From the NCBI RefSeq assembly GCF_024464185.1, contig NZ_JANHAU010000002.1, positions 186,001 to 250,000 on the forward strand: a DNA stretch of 64,000 bases, read 5' to 3'. The DNA is from Haloarchaeobius salinus (GTDB taxonomy: Archaea; Halobacteriota; Halobacteria; Halobacteriales; Natrialbaceae). Made by a program: the position numbers and the translations under genes. Shown here in pieces: positions 46,799 through 55,781 of the stretch (position 1 is the stretch's first letter; every line of letters begins with the position of its first letter). The notes beneath the pieces are model-generated. The model was not told the origin of the DNA, searched no databases, and was given only the letters and a program-made list of their open reading frames with translations.

Positions 46799-48739
46799 CT
46801 ACCGGGACCGGGCCGAGGCGTAGCCGACGTAGTACCGGTCGTCGTACATGAGCGAGACGTACTCGACCGTCTCGACGTCGAGTGCGACGGTGTCGCCCGA
46901 CTCGAACGCGCCGTCGACCGCGTCGGCGAGGGGGACCACGGTGCGGTCGCCGTTCCAGACGTGCACGGCGAGCTCCTCGGCCGGGACGGCGTCGCCGCCG
47001 GCGTGTCGGAGCTCGATCTCGTCGCCGACGTCGAGTTCGAGTTCGATCTCCGGGACGGCCCGTTCGGACGCGATGACGGCGTCGTTCTCGCCCCAGACGA
47101 CGGCGACCGTCGTCCCGACGGCCACGTCTTCGACGGTCACGCTGTCCCCGGTCTCGACGGTGTCGTTCCAGCCCGACTCGACGGGCTCGTCGTCGACGAG
47201 CACGCTGTACTCCGCCGCCGGCCGGGGTTCCGAGAGGTCGAGCGTGACGGTCATCGAGCGGGCCTCGAAGTCGTACTCGACGGTCGCCTCGCCCGGCGGG
47301 TCGGGCCGGAAGTACGCGATGCCGTCCTGGGGTTCGGTACCGCCGTAGGTGACGACGACCGTCTCGCCCGGGTCGACGTCGGCGAGCGACGCCGTGTCGC
47401 CCTCGGTGACGGTCTCGTCGGTCCAGGGGCTCTCGGTCCGCGTCTCGTCGTCCGCGTCGTGACGCCACCACTGCTGTCCCTCGAAGACGACCACGGAGAG
47501 CTCGTCGCCGTCGATGTCGAACGTATCGGCGTACTCGACGTCGAGGCGGCGGTCGTCGAACGCGTAGCCGAAGTCGAACTCGAGCGACCCGAGCACGTGC
47601 GTGGTGCTCGAACTCGTGCCGTACTCGCGCTCGTGGGTGATGGTGACCTCGAGGTTCGGCTCGACGTCGGCCGCCCGGAAGCGGATGGTGTCGCCCCCGG
47701 CGATGGTCTCCTGGTCGCCGGCCCAGACGGCCCGGTCGTACGTCTCGCCGCCGACCTCGAGGGTGAGCTCGTCGACCGGAGTCGGGTCGCCGTCGGTCAC
47801 CTCCACCGTGACGTACTCGTCGTCGCTCTGGAGGTCCTCCCGGTCGACCCGGAGACCGCCCGGGCTGTCGTGCTCGCGCGCTCGACGGCGGGCGGCCAGG
47901 TCGATGACCGTCGTCACGGTGACGACCGCGCCGTCGGTCTCGACGGTGGTGTCCTCGCCGTCGCCGAAGAAGCCGTCTTCCTCGAGACTGTCGGCGAGCT
48001 GTTCGGTGTCGGACTCGTCCTCGAGGCCGAACAGGAAGGTGCGTTCCAGCGTATCGGGGTCGCGGACGGTCGTCGCGTAGCCCGAGAACCGGAGCTCGAC
48101 GTCGAACGCCTGGCCGTAGCCGATCTCGTCGCCGACCATGACGGCGCGCGTGTCGGCGTCGCCGAAGGCGTCGATGCCGTCCGAGACGCCCTCGTTGGCG
48201 TCGAGCAGTCGGTCACGTTCGCCGGCCTTCGCCGCGAGCGCGTCGGTCAGCAGGTCGTCGGACGCGGCGACGACGAGGCGGTCGTCGACGGCCGCGACGA
48301 CGTTCTCGTCGCGCTCGTAGCGTTCGTACTCCGTGCCGGTCGGACCTTCGACCGTCTCGCCCTCGCCGTCGAGGGACACGTCGCCGGTGAGGACCAGCAG
48401 CTCGACCGAGCCGCCGTACTGGCCGTTCTGGAGCACGACACCCTTCGAGAGCGCGTCCGTCTCTATCTCGAGGCCCGCGACGGGGACCGAGGTCGTCGCC
48501 TGGCGGTTCGCCTCGCGCATCGCCGCGTAGTCGATGGCACCGAACGCGAACTGGTCATCGCTGGCCGACGCGGGGACGTACTCGAAGAGCTCGCCGAACT
48601 CGGCGGCGTCGCGCCACGTGCGGTCGAGGACGGTCGACCGGGGGGCGTCAGTCGCGGCGGCGGGGACCGACGCGAGGGCACCGATGGAGAGCGTTGTACC
48701 GATACTGCGGAGGACTGCTCTGCGGGAACTGTCCTGCAT
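46799..48739 (-). CDS. Large Tat-exported protein, unknown function
   Basis: Exported protein of 646 residues. The N terminus MQDSSRRAVLRSIGTTLSIG is a Tat signal with an RR pair, probably cleaved after PAAA. The first half (about residues 45-300) resembles haloarchaeal proteins with VVAAVDDRLVVAASDDLLTDAL. The second half consists of four beta-sandwich-like modules with repeated patterns such as ISGWNDTVETGDSVTVEDV-type turns (ETGDSVTVEDV, VTEGDTASLADV, IAGGDTIRFRAADV, ESGDTVALDVETV). No anchor is visible. The start at 48739 has a TATA box 25 nt upstream. Confidence 0.78.
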   Translation of the reverse strand: MQDSSRRAVLRSIGTTLSIGALASVPAAATDAPRSTVLDRTWRDAAEFGELFEYVPASASDDQFAFGAIDYAAMREANRQATTSVPVAGLEIETDALSKGVVLQNGQYGGSVELLVLTGDVSLDGEGETVEGPTGTEYERYERDENVVAAVDDRLVVAASDDLLTDALAAKAGERDRLLDANEGVSDGIDAFGDADTRAVMVGDEIGYGQAFDVELRFSGYATTVRDPDTLERTFLFGLEDESDTEQLADSLEEDGFFGDGEDTTVETDGAVVTVTTVIDLAARRRAREHDSPGGLRVDREDLQSDDEYVTVEVTDGDPTPVDELTLEVGGETYDRAVWAGDQETIAGGDTIRFRAADVEPNLEVTITHEREYGTSSSTTHVLGSLEFDFGYAFDDRRLDVEYADTFDIDGDELSVVVFEGQQWWRHDADDETRTESPWTDETVTEGDTASLADVDPGETVVVTYGGTEPQDGIAYFRPDPPGEATVEYDFEARSMTVTLDLSEPRPAAEYSVLVDDEPVESGWNDTVETGDSVTVEDVAVGTTVAVVWGENDAVIASERAVPEIELELDVGDEIELRHAGGDAVPAEELAVHVWNGDRTVVPLADAVDGAFESGDTVALDVETVEYVSLMYDDRYYVGYASARSR

Positions 48740-48764
48740 ACATCGGACGTCTGACTGGTAAACA

Positions 48765-48771
48765 GATAAAG
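48765..48771 (-). promoter_or_regulatory. TATA box for the large Tat-exported protein
   Basis: CTTTATC on the minus strand lies 25 nt before the ATG at 48739 and decides that start over upstream in-frame starts at 48955 and later. The rest of the 48740-49004 gap holds no recognised gene. Confidence 0.55.
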
Positions 48772-49004
48772 CAACCGACACAGTTTCACGCTCTGAAAGT
48801 CGGATACGGTGGCGTTTTCCTCGACAGGTATCCCTCGAGTTCACCGATATTTTAAGCGATTCCGGTTCGCTGGCCGAGATTTCACGGTCCTCGCTCCCGT
48901 TGCGCTGGCAGAATCGGGGCGTGTTCCCCTCGCGGGGCCGGACGACGACGCTCACTCCGGCCGCTTCGGATAACCTCTTGGGGGAGGGGGCCCTGCCGGC
49001 AGGT

Positions 49005-50747
49005 ATGCGACTCGAAGACTACTGGGGCGTCGGGCCGAAGACCCGGGAGCTGCTCGTCGCGGAACTCGGCGTCGAGCGTAGCGTCTCGGCCATCGAGTCG
49101 GCGGACGTGCGGACGCTGGCCGAGGCGGGGCTCTCGCGCGGTCGGGCGACGCGCATCCTCCGGCGTGCCGGCGGCGGCGAGGGCATGGGCATCCTCGCGA
49201 CCGGCGACACGCGCTCGGTGTACAAGCAGTGCATCGAGCTCGCGCGCCGGCACGCCGTCACGCAGGACGCCGCCGACAGCATCCGCGTGCTGACGCCGCT
49301 GGCGCACCGCGAGGCGATGGCGGAGAGACTCGACGACGTGACCACCGCACGGGAGTCCTGGGAGGCCGTCACCGAGGACGACCGCGAGGCCATCCTCGAC
49401 GCGTTCGCCGACTACGACGCGGCCGGCGGCGGCGAGCTCGCGGCCGTCGAGACCGCGCTCGCGCTGCTCGAACTGGAGCTGACCGAGGGGACGTTCGCGC
49501 CGCTCGCGGACCTCGACCGCGAGGGCCTCGCCGACGCCGCGGACGCGCTCGGCGCGCTCGAGGATGGCCGTGTCGCCCCCGGCGCGGACGAGCGCCTCGA
49601 CCGGCTGCGCGACGCTCGTGCCGCCGTGGAGACGATGGACGCGAACGCGGTGGACGTCATCGAGGCGGTGCGGGACGCCGGCGCACGCTCGCCCGACGAG
49701 TTCCGGAGCGCGTTCGTCGACCACGTCCGCGGCCAGGCCGAGGTCGACGCCGAACGCATCAGAGACGCGGTTCCGGCGGACGCCCGCGACGCGACGGACT
49801 TCGTGGGTTCCGCACTGCGCTCGCTGACCCAGGAGCTCGCCACCGCCGTCGACGAGCGCGAGCGCGAGGTCCGGGTCGACCTCCAGCACGCCATCAGCGA
49901 CGCCCGCGAGGACATCGACCGCGCCGTCTCGGCGGTGGACGACATCGCGCTCGACCTCTCGCTGGCGCGGTTCGCCGCCGCCTACGACCTCGCCCGCCCC
50001 CAGTTCGTGGAGGGCGAGGCCACCGTCGCCGTCGAGGGAGCCCGCAACCTGGACCTGCTCGCCGGCGACGCCGACGTCCAGCCGGTGCGCTACGCGCTGG
50101 GCGAGCACGGCCTCACGCCGCCGCCGGGCGACGAGCGCGTCGCGGTCCTCACCGGGGCGAACTCCGGCGGGAAGACGACGCTGCTGGAGACGGTCTGCCA
50201 GGTCGTCGTCCTCGCGCACATGGGCCTGCCCGTCCCCGCCGAGTCGGCCGAGCTCACCACCTTCGACGACGTGGTGTTCCACCGGCGGCACGCCTCGTTC
50301 AACGCCGGCGTGCTCGAATCCACGCTCAAGTCGGTCGTCCCGCCGCTGACCGGCGAGGGCCGGACGCTGATGCTCGTCGACGAGTTCGAGGCCATCACCG
50401 AGCCCGGGAGCGCCGCCGACCTGCTCCACGGGCTCGTCACGCTCACCGTCGACCGCGACGCCGTCGGCGCGTTCGTCACCCACCTCGCCGACGACCTCGA
50501 ACCGCTCCCCGAGGAGGCCCGCGTCGACGGCATCTTCGCCGAGGGGCTCACGCCGGACCTCGAACTCGAGGTCGACTACCAGCCCCGGTTCGACCAGCTC
50601 GGCCGCTCCACGCCGGAGTTCATCGTCTCCCGGCTGGTCGCGGACGCCGACGACCGCGTCGAGCGCGCCGGCTTCGAGACCCTCGCGGCGGCCGTCGGCG
50701 AGGAGACGGTGCAGAAGACGCTCGCCGACGCCGAGTGGGCCGAGTAG
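49005..50747 (+). CDS. MutS-related ATPase with N-terminal helix-hairpin-helix
   Basis: DNA mismatch-repair-related protein of 580 residues. The N terminus has a helix-hairpin-helix (LEDYWGVGPKTRELLVAELG), then helical core and clamp-like regions, and the MutS ATPase domain with Walker A TGANSGGKTTLLE (about residue 384), FHRRHASFNAGVLESTLKSV, Walker B LMLVDEFEAIT and GAFVTHLADDLEPL. It lacks the mismatch-binding domain of MutS1 and resembles the archaeal MutS5/MutS2-like group. A role in recombination or DNA structure recognition is likely. No endonuclease (Smr) tail is present. Confidence 0.88.
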   Translation: MRLEDYWGVGPKTRELLVAELGVERSVSAIESADVRTLAEAGLSRGRATRILRRAGGGEGMGILATGDTRSVYKQCIELARRHAVTQDAADSIRVLTPLAHREAMAERLDDVTTARESWEAVTEDDREAILDAFADYDAAGGGELAAVETALALLELELTEGTFAPLADLDREGLADAADALGALEDGRVAPGADERLDRLRDARAAVETMDANAVDVIEAVRDAGARSPDEFRSAFVDHVRGQAEVDAERIRDAVPADARDATDFVGSALRSLTQELATAVDEREREVRVDLQHAISDAREDIDRAVSAVDDIALDLSLARFAAAYDLARPQFVEGEATVAVEGARNLDLLAGDADVQPVRYALGEHGLTPPPGDERVAVLTGANSGGKTTLLETVCQVVVLAHMGLPVPAESAELTTFDDVVFHRRHASFNAGVLESTLKSVVPPLTGEGRTLMLVDEFEAITEPGSAADLLHGLVTLTVDRDAVGAFVTHLADDLEPLPEEARVDGIFAEGLTPDLELEVDYQPRFDQLGRSTPEFIVSRLVADADDRVERAGFETLAAAVGEETVQKTLADAEWAE

Positions 50748-50990
50748 TCAGCCCCCGTACGTCGTCTCCAGGTACTCGACGATGTTCGCCGACTCGTTCA
50801 TCGTCACGCCGTGCTCGTCGTCGACCAGCACCGGCACCGCCCGCTGCCCGGAGACGCGCTTGACCTCGTCCCGCTCCGAGTGCAGCGCCTCCACCCAGAT
50901 GCTCTCGTAGTCGAGGCCCTGCTCGTCGAGCTCGTCGGCGACCTTCTCGCACCACGGACAGCCCTCCAGCTGGTACAGTGTCAGGCTCAT
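50748..50990 (-). CDS. Glutaredoxin/GST N-terminal-like thioredoxin-fold protein
   Basis: Thiol-redox protein of 80 residues. LYQLEGCPWCEKVADEL gives the CPWC active site (residues 11-14), and RAVPVLVDDEHGVTMNES includes the cis-Pro loop (VPVL) and the Glu-Ser glutathione-type motif, followed by ANIVEYLETTYG. Haloarchaea use gamma-glutamylcysteine rather than glutathione, so that is the likely thiol partner. The start at 50990 (MSLTLYQLEG) gives the domain length exactly. It converges on the MutS-like gene. Confidence 0.88.
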   Translation of the reverse strand: MSLTLYQLEGCPWCEKVADELDEQGLDYESIWVEALHSERDEVKRVSGQRAVPVLVDDEHGVTMNESANIVEYLETTYGG

Positions 50991-51182
50991 ACCTCCGGCT
51001 TGGGCGCGGAGGGACTTGGTGGCACCGGCGTTTCGGGTCCGACGGCGGTGGTCCCGGACCAGTCGGGTGGCGCGCGGCCGTCTCGGAACCGCTCCGCGGT
51101 TCCGATGGCCCACCGAAAACAAACCCACGAACGTTCCCCGACGAAAACGCTCATTGCCGCCGAAGGCCCTAGAGGCACCAAA

Positions 51183-51737
51183 ATGATGGCGACCACGCAC
51201 GCGTTCGTCGGGCTCGCACTGGCGACCGTCGTCGCGTTCGTCGCACCCGAGTTCGGCGTCGCCGCGGCCACGGGTGCACTCGCGGGCGGCATCTTCCCGG
51301 ACCTGGACCTCGCGGCAGCCCACCGCAAGACGCTGCACTTCCCGGTGTACTACAGCGTCGCGGCCGTTCCAGCGGCCCTCCTCGCGCTGGTGGACTCGAC
51401 CACCACGACCGTCGCCGTCGCGCTCTTCCTGATCGCGGCGGCGGTCCACTCCGCGAGCGACGTGCTCGGCGGGGGACTGGAACTGCGGCCGTGGGAGGCG
51501 ACCGGCGAGAAGGCCGTGTACGTCCACCCGAAGCGGCGGTGGCTCCGGCCGAGACGGCTGGTCAGGTACGACGGCGCGCCGGAGGACTTCGTCGTCGGGG
51601 CGGCGTTCGCGCTGCCGGGGCTGGTCGTCTTCGACGGCTGGATCGAGCAGGCGGTGCTGGCGGGGCTGGTGGTCTCGCTGGCGTACACGGTGGTCCGGAA
51701 GCGCCTGCCGGACATCACGCCGGAGCGGTTCCAGTAG
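51183..51737 (+). CDS. Metal-dependent membrane hydrolase (YdjM/LexA-regulated type)
   Basis: Membrane protein of 184 residues with four or five helices. The N-terminal MATTHAFVGLALA, GGIFPDLDLAAAHRKTLHFPVYY and VHSASDVLGGGLELRPW place His and Asp residues as in the YdjM family of putative metal-dependent hydrolases. Enzymatic activity is not proven for the family. Two adjacent ATGs (51183, 51186) serve as possible starts. It converges on the ABC-2-like permease gene with a one-base stop spacing. Confidence 0.8.
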   Translation: MMATTHAFVGLALATVVAFVAPEFGVAAATGALAGGIFPDLDLAAAHRKTLHFPVYYSVAAVPAALLALVDSTTTTVAVALFLIAAAVHSASDVLGGGLELRPWEATGEKAVYVHPKRRWLRPRRLVRYDGAPEDFVVGAAFALPGLVVFDGWIEQAVLAGLVVSLAYTVVRKRLPDITPERFQ

Positions 51738-53420
51738 TCAGGAGAGGGTGAACCGCTCGAACCGATTGACTGCGTAGACGTACGACAGCAGCGGCGCGGC
51801 GATTCCGGCGGCGACGACGACGCCGCTCACCGGGAGGAGCCACGCGGGATCGAGCCCGAGCGTCCACGGCGTGAGGAAGCCGACGAGGCCGTTGACGAGC
51901 CCGGCGAGCAGCTGGCGGGTGCCGGCGTCGGTCGCGAGCGCGACGTTGCCGGCGATGGTGACGAGCGCGACCGAGAACGCGGCGAGGGCGGTCTTGCTCG
52001 GCACGACGGCGTTCTTGTTGGCGGCGACCTGCACGCTGCCGAAGCGGGGGAACGTCATGCCGACGCCGATGGCGAGCAGTGGCGTGAGCAGGCTCCCGAG
52101 GATGGCGACGCCGACGGCCGCCGCGGCCTCGATGGGGGGGAGTGGGCTGAGGAACGCGACGGGGCCGACGACGACGACGGCGGCTGGTATCCCGACGACC
52201 GCGCCGGCGAGGACGTGGCCGACGACGTACTGCCGGCCGGAGATCGGTGCGGTGAGTGTGGCCTCGAGGGCGGGGCCGTCGTCGCCCAGCGGGTTGAGCG
52301 CGAACGCGAGCGCGACGGCCCAGGCGACGTAGAGGCCGAGGAGCCAGGGGAGATGGGTGGGGATGGTCCCCGTCCGGACGATGGTCTGGACGTCGGAGAT
52401 GAGGAAGAACAGCGGGTAGAGCGCGTAGATGAGTTTGATCGGAGCGCGGCGGGTCCGGGTCCAGGCCACGCGGACGACGCTCCGGGTGGGTCGGTCGACG
52501 AGCGCGAGGAGGCGGTCGCCGACGGCGAGCCCGGAGTCGTCCTCGACGCGCTCGTGTTCGGTCTCGGTCGCGGGGTCGGAGAACCAGTGGTAGTTCGCCA
52601 GGCGCACCGCGAGGGCGTGCCCGACGAGGACGACGCCGACGGTGGTCGCGAGCGCGCCGCCGGCCCACAGGGGCGAGGTGTCGACGTTCGGCGCGCCGAG
52701 CAACAGCAGGTCCGCGTAGCCCGACAGCGGCGTCGACTGCAGGGGCTCGAACAGCGCCTCGGTGAGCACGGCGAAGCCGTTGCCGAAGATGAGCCCCATG
52801 TAGGCGAGGAAGGCGAGCAGTCCGATGGCGGTCCGGTTGCGCGCGATGGGCTCGTACCGGGTGACGAGGTGGCGGCCGACGAGCCCCAGACAGAAGCCGA
52901 GCCAGATGGCGGGCAGGAGGACGCCGACGAACACGACGGGCAGTGCGAGGAGGACGAGCGGGGCGCGGGCACCGTAGACGAAGCCGCCGACGGCGAAGCT
53001 GACCGGGACGGCCAGCCACGCGATGTAGCTCGCCGACTCCGCGACGAGGATGCCGGCGACCACGTCGCGGACGCGGGCGGCCAGCAGGAGCGTCTCGGGT
53101 TCGTCGATGCCGCCGCGCTGGGCGATGGTCCGGAACGTCGCCAGCGCGAGCAGACCGACGGCGGCGAGGCCGACCGCGCCGCGGACGCCGGCGACGAGTC
53201 CACCCTCGATAGGGAGGTCGCCGAGGTCGCCGGTGCGGAGGTCGCGGCCGAGGATGGCGAACAGGGACGCGCCGAGCAGCGATATCCCGCTGAACATGAG
53301 GCCGGCGAACGCCAGCGCGACGACCTGCACGGTGCTGTCGCCGAGCTTGCGGAGGGTTCGACGGAACTCCATCCGGGCGATGCGACGGACGTGTCGGAGG
53401 TCGACTACCACCGGGACCAC
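51738..53420 (-). CDS. Polytopic membrane protein, ABC-2 permease-like
   Basis: Membrane protein of 560 residues with about 12 hydrophobic segments in two halves separated by a polar loop (about residues 290-330, with DRPTRSVVRVAWTRTRRAPIK). The N-terminal VRRIARMEFRRTLRKLGDS is a typical cytoplasmic amphipathic start of ABC-2-type permeases, and LGDDGPALEATLTAPISGRQYVVG is another such interface. No ATPase gene is adjacent, so the partner is unknown or elsewhere. Other transport roles cannot be excluded. Confidence 0.75.
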   Translation of the reverse strand: MVPVVVDLRHVRRIARMEFRRTLRKLGDSTVQVVALAFAGLMFSGISLLGASLFAILGRDLRTGDLGDLPIEGGLVAGVRGAVGLAAVGLLALATFRTIAQRGGIDEPETLLLAARVRDVVAGILVAESASYIAWLAVPVSFAVGGFVYGARAPLVLLALPVVFVGVLLPAIWLGFCLGLVGRHLVTRYEPIARNRTAIGLLAFLAYMGLIFGNGFAVLTEALFEPLQSTPLSGYADLLLLGAPNVDTSPLWAGGALATTVGVVLVGHALAVRLANYHWFSDPATETEHERVEDDSGLAVGDRLLALVDRPTRSVVRVAWTRTRRAPIKLIYALYPLFFLISDVQTIVRTGTIPTHLPWLLGLYVAWAVALAFALNPLGDDGPALEATLTAPISGRQYVVGHVLAGAVVGIPAAVVVVGPVAFLSPLPPIEAAAAVGVAILGSLLTPLLAIGVGMTFPRFGSVQVAANKNAVVPSKTALAAFSVALVTIAGNVALATDAGTRQLLAGLVNGLVGFLTPWTLGLDPAWLLPVSGVVVAAGIAAPLLSYVYAVNRFERFTLS

Positions 53421-53570
53421 GACGGAGCGTGCCGTCTGGCGAGCCGGCCGGGGCGTTCCGGGGGACGCACGGACTGGTGCATGCCCGGAACGTCGCCCGC
53501 GACCCAGTTAAATCGCTCCGACGACTGCTGGGACAGAAAACGCGGACGGGACGCCGGGAACCGAAACGGC

Positions 53571-54773
53571 TCAGACGTAGTGGGCCGCGACGACGAGCCC
53601 GTACCAGAGCAGGCCGCCGGCGACGAGCGACCGGCGCAGCTCGAAGTCACGGAACGAGCTCGCGCCGGCTGCGACGAGCCCGACGCCGACCGCGAGGCCG
53701 ACGCGGTGGAGGACGATCTCGATGGGGAGCACGCGGATGCCGATGAAACCGTAGTCGATGACGACGCCCGTGCCGAAGCCGAGCGTGCCGAAGATGAAGC
53801 CGTCGACGGGGTCGAGGTTCCGGCCGGCGACGTAGGCGACGGCCGGCGTGGCGAAGACGAGGACGGGGTAGAGCGCGGCGACGACGGCGTTGGGGTCGAC
53901 CGACATCGCGTTCTCGATGGCGATGCCGGCGAAGCGCACCCCGAGCAGGACCGCGGCCGGGCCGACGAACACCGCGACCCGGAGCCGGGTCCGGTGGGTC
54001 CAGACGCCGTCGAAGATGGTCCGCGCCGTCGACTGTGCCGACCCGAGCGAGACGCTGCCGAGCAGCGGGAGCGCGAGCAGGTAGACGATGGTCGTCCAGC
54101 CGTCGTGGTCGTGGGTGTCGCCGTTGTCGTGGTACACCCGCTGGACGTCGCCGGGCGGCATGGAGTCGATGAAGTCGCGTTCGATGTCGATCCGGGCCTC
54201 CTCCAGGCTGTCGACGGTGTGGGTCAGCGTGAACCAGTCGAAGTGCTCGGCGTGGGCCTGCACCGCGGTCCAGTTGCCGCTTCCGCTCTCGATCTGGTAC
54301 GCCCGGATGTGGTACTGGCCGCCGAAGTAGTCGCCCCGGTGGAGCTGGTAGGACTGCGGCGTCCACGTGCCCTCGCCGTCCGCGTGTTCGTAGTAGACGT
54401 AGCGCTTCGCCCCGACGGCGTCGGCCCAGACGATGCGTGTGTCGTTGCCGAACTGCGGGTTCTCGTCCTCTCCCTCGGTGAACACCGGCTCCGTCTCGTT
54501 CCAGCCGTCGCCGCCGGCCTGGAGCCGTGCTTTCACCTGTTCGGGGTTGCCTCGGACGAGCAGGTTGAGTGCGCTGGCGCGGCCACGGAAGTCCTGCCGG
54601 CTGCTGACGTAGGGCCAGACGTCGGTCCCGGTCTCCCCGAGTGTGACGAGCGCCTCGTCGTCGTCCGCGGGGCCGCCGGGTGGCGTCTGGACCGACGGCG
54701 AGACGAACGTCGTGCCGAGCAGCAGGATGGTCACCGCGAACACCAGCACGAGCACCCGGTTTCGTGTCCACAT
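53571..54773 (-). CDS. Membrane protein with large external domain, unknown function
   Basis: Protein of 400 residues. One N-terminal helix (about residues 7-27) is followed by an external domain to about residue 225 (NLLVRGNPEQVKARLQAG, RYVYYEHADGEGTWTPQSY). Then six helices end the protein (TIVYLLALPLLGSV, AVFVGPAAVLLGVRFAG, LYPVLVFATPAVAYVAG, FIFGTLGFGTGVVIDY, and two more). HDNGDTHDHDGW in the loop is His/Asp-rich. I recognise no family. It lies 150 bp from the permease-like gene on the same strand. Confidence 0.72.
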   Translation of the reverse strand: MWTRNRVLVLVFAVTILLLGTTFVSPSVQTPPGGPADDDEALVTLGETGTDVWPYVSSRQDFRGRASALNLLVRGNPEQVKARLQAGGDGWNETEPVFTEGEDENPQFGNDTRIVWADAVGAKRYVYYEHADGEGTWTPQSYQLHRGDYFGGQYHIRAYQIESGSGNWTAVQAHAEHFDWFTLTHTVDSLEEARIDIERDFIDSMPPGDVQRVYHDNGDTHDHDGWTTIVYLLALPLLGSVSLGSAQSTARTIFDGVWTHRTRLRVAVFVGPAAVLLGVRFAGIAIENAMSVDPNAVVAALYPVLVFATPAVAYVAGRNLDPVDGFIFGTLGFGTGVVIDYGFIGIRVLPIEIVLHRVGLAVGVGLVAAGASSFRDFELRRSLVAGGLLWYGLVVAAHYV

Positions 54774-54945
54774 GGTTCCGATGCTGCATCCTCCTAGCAG
54801 ACGACGCGTGATAACAGTACCCGTCGCTCCACCCCCACACCTCGTCGACCACCTTCACGGACCGCCGGCGACTTCTGTCGCTCACCGCTACCAATAGCCG
54901 CTAGCAACTCACTGCGGCCAATCCCCACGACCAGCTTCAGTGAAA

Positions 54946-54951
54946 TTTATA
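54946..54951 (+). promoter_or_regulatory. TATA box with BRE-like purines for the zinc-ribbon protein gene
   Basis: TTTATA preceded by TGAAA lies 25 nt before the ATG at 54977, a strong leaderless-type promoter. The rest of the 54774-54976 gap shows nothing else. Confidence 0.6.
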
Positions 54952-54976
54952 GGTCTCGGGGGCAAGACGATGGACG

Positions 54977-55774
54977 ATGGAACAGCGCGACGACCGCGAC
55001 GGCGAGGCCGTCGAGGTCGAGATACCCGCGGCGCTGGCCGACCGCATCGACCGCATCTTCGTCGACTGCCGTGGCTACGAGCCCGCGTCGTCACAGGAGA
55101 GCCTCAGCGTGCTCTGTGACCTTGCCGACGGCCGACTCGACCCGGCACCGGGCAGCGCGGACCGGACCGCGAGCGCGGACACCGAGTCGACCGCCGACGC
55201 GGCGGCCCCCGCCCCCGCTGGGCCGACGAGCGAGCTCGTCGAGCGCATCGACGAGGCGTTCCCGGCCCGCTGGGACGCCGACGCGACGGTCCGACGACGG
55301 CTGCACGCGGTCGTCGACCGCTACGTCCACAACCCGAACGAGTACACCGGCCACGACGAGCGCGAGGCCGACGCCATCGCCGCCGTCGCCCGGCGCGAGG
55401 GCGTCTCGCCCGAGGACCTCCGGACGGACCTCGTCTCGACGCTGTACGGCAACGCCGGGCTCCCGGACGACCTCGCCGGCGAGTTCTTCGGCGAGGCGAT
55501 GCGCTCGGTCGTCGACGAGGAGCCCGACGAGCCGGACGAGCTCGAGCCGGACGAGGACGCGCTCCTGCGCGGTGGCTCGGCGGACGACCTCGATGCGGAC
55601 CTCGGCGACGACGCCTTCGACGTGGAGAACCTCCTCGGCGAGGTGTCCCAGCCGACCGCCGACTGCGAGCGCTGTGGCGACAGTCACCCGGTCAACGACC
55701 TCGAGACGGTCATCGGCTCGAAGACCGCGACCATCGAGCTGCTCTGTGCCGGCTGTGCCGCCGACACGGAGTGA
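54977..55774 (+). CDS. Acidic protein with C-terminal zinc ribbon, unknown function
   Basis: Protein of 265 residues. The N terminus (about 1-50) has EVEIPAALADRIDRIFVDCRG, followed by an Ala/Thr-rich linker. A helical central domain (about 80-180) includes WDADATVRRRLHAVVDRYVHN and READAIAAVARREGVSPEDLR. The C terminus has CERCGDSHPVNDLETVIGSK and LLCAGC, a probable single zinc site. It is followed within seven bases by a zinc-ribbon ArsR-like regulator, so the two are probably co-transcribed. Function unknown. Confidence 0.75.
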   Translation: MEQRDDRDGEAVEVEIPAALADRIDRIFVDCRGYEPASSQESLSVLCDLADGRLDPAPGSADRTASADTESTADAAAPAPAGPTSELVERIDEAFPARWDADATVRRRLHAVVDRYVHNPNEYTGHDEREADAIAAVARREGVSPEDLRTDLVSTLYGNAGLPDDLAGEFFGEAMRSVVDEEPDEPDELEPDEDALLRGGSADDLDADLGDDAFDVENLLGEVSQPTADCERCGDSHPVNDLETVIGSKTATIELLCAGCAADTE

Positions 55775-55781
55775 GGACGCG

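Noticed and set aside
45926-48754. 942-codon frame antisense to the R2lox and Tat-exported genes
   Set aside because: Shadow frame caused by third-position GC; no conserved domain.
52215-54797. 860-codon antisense frame across membrane-protein genes
   Set aside because: Asp/Glu/Arg shadow of hydrophobic sequence on the opposite strand.
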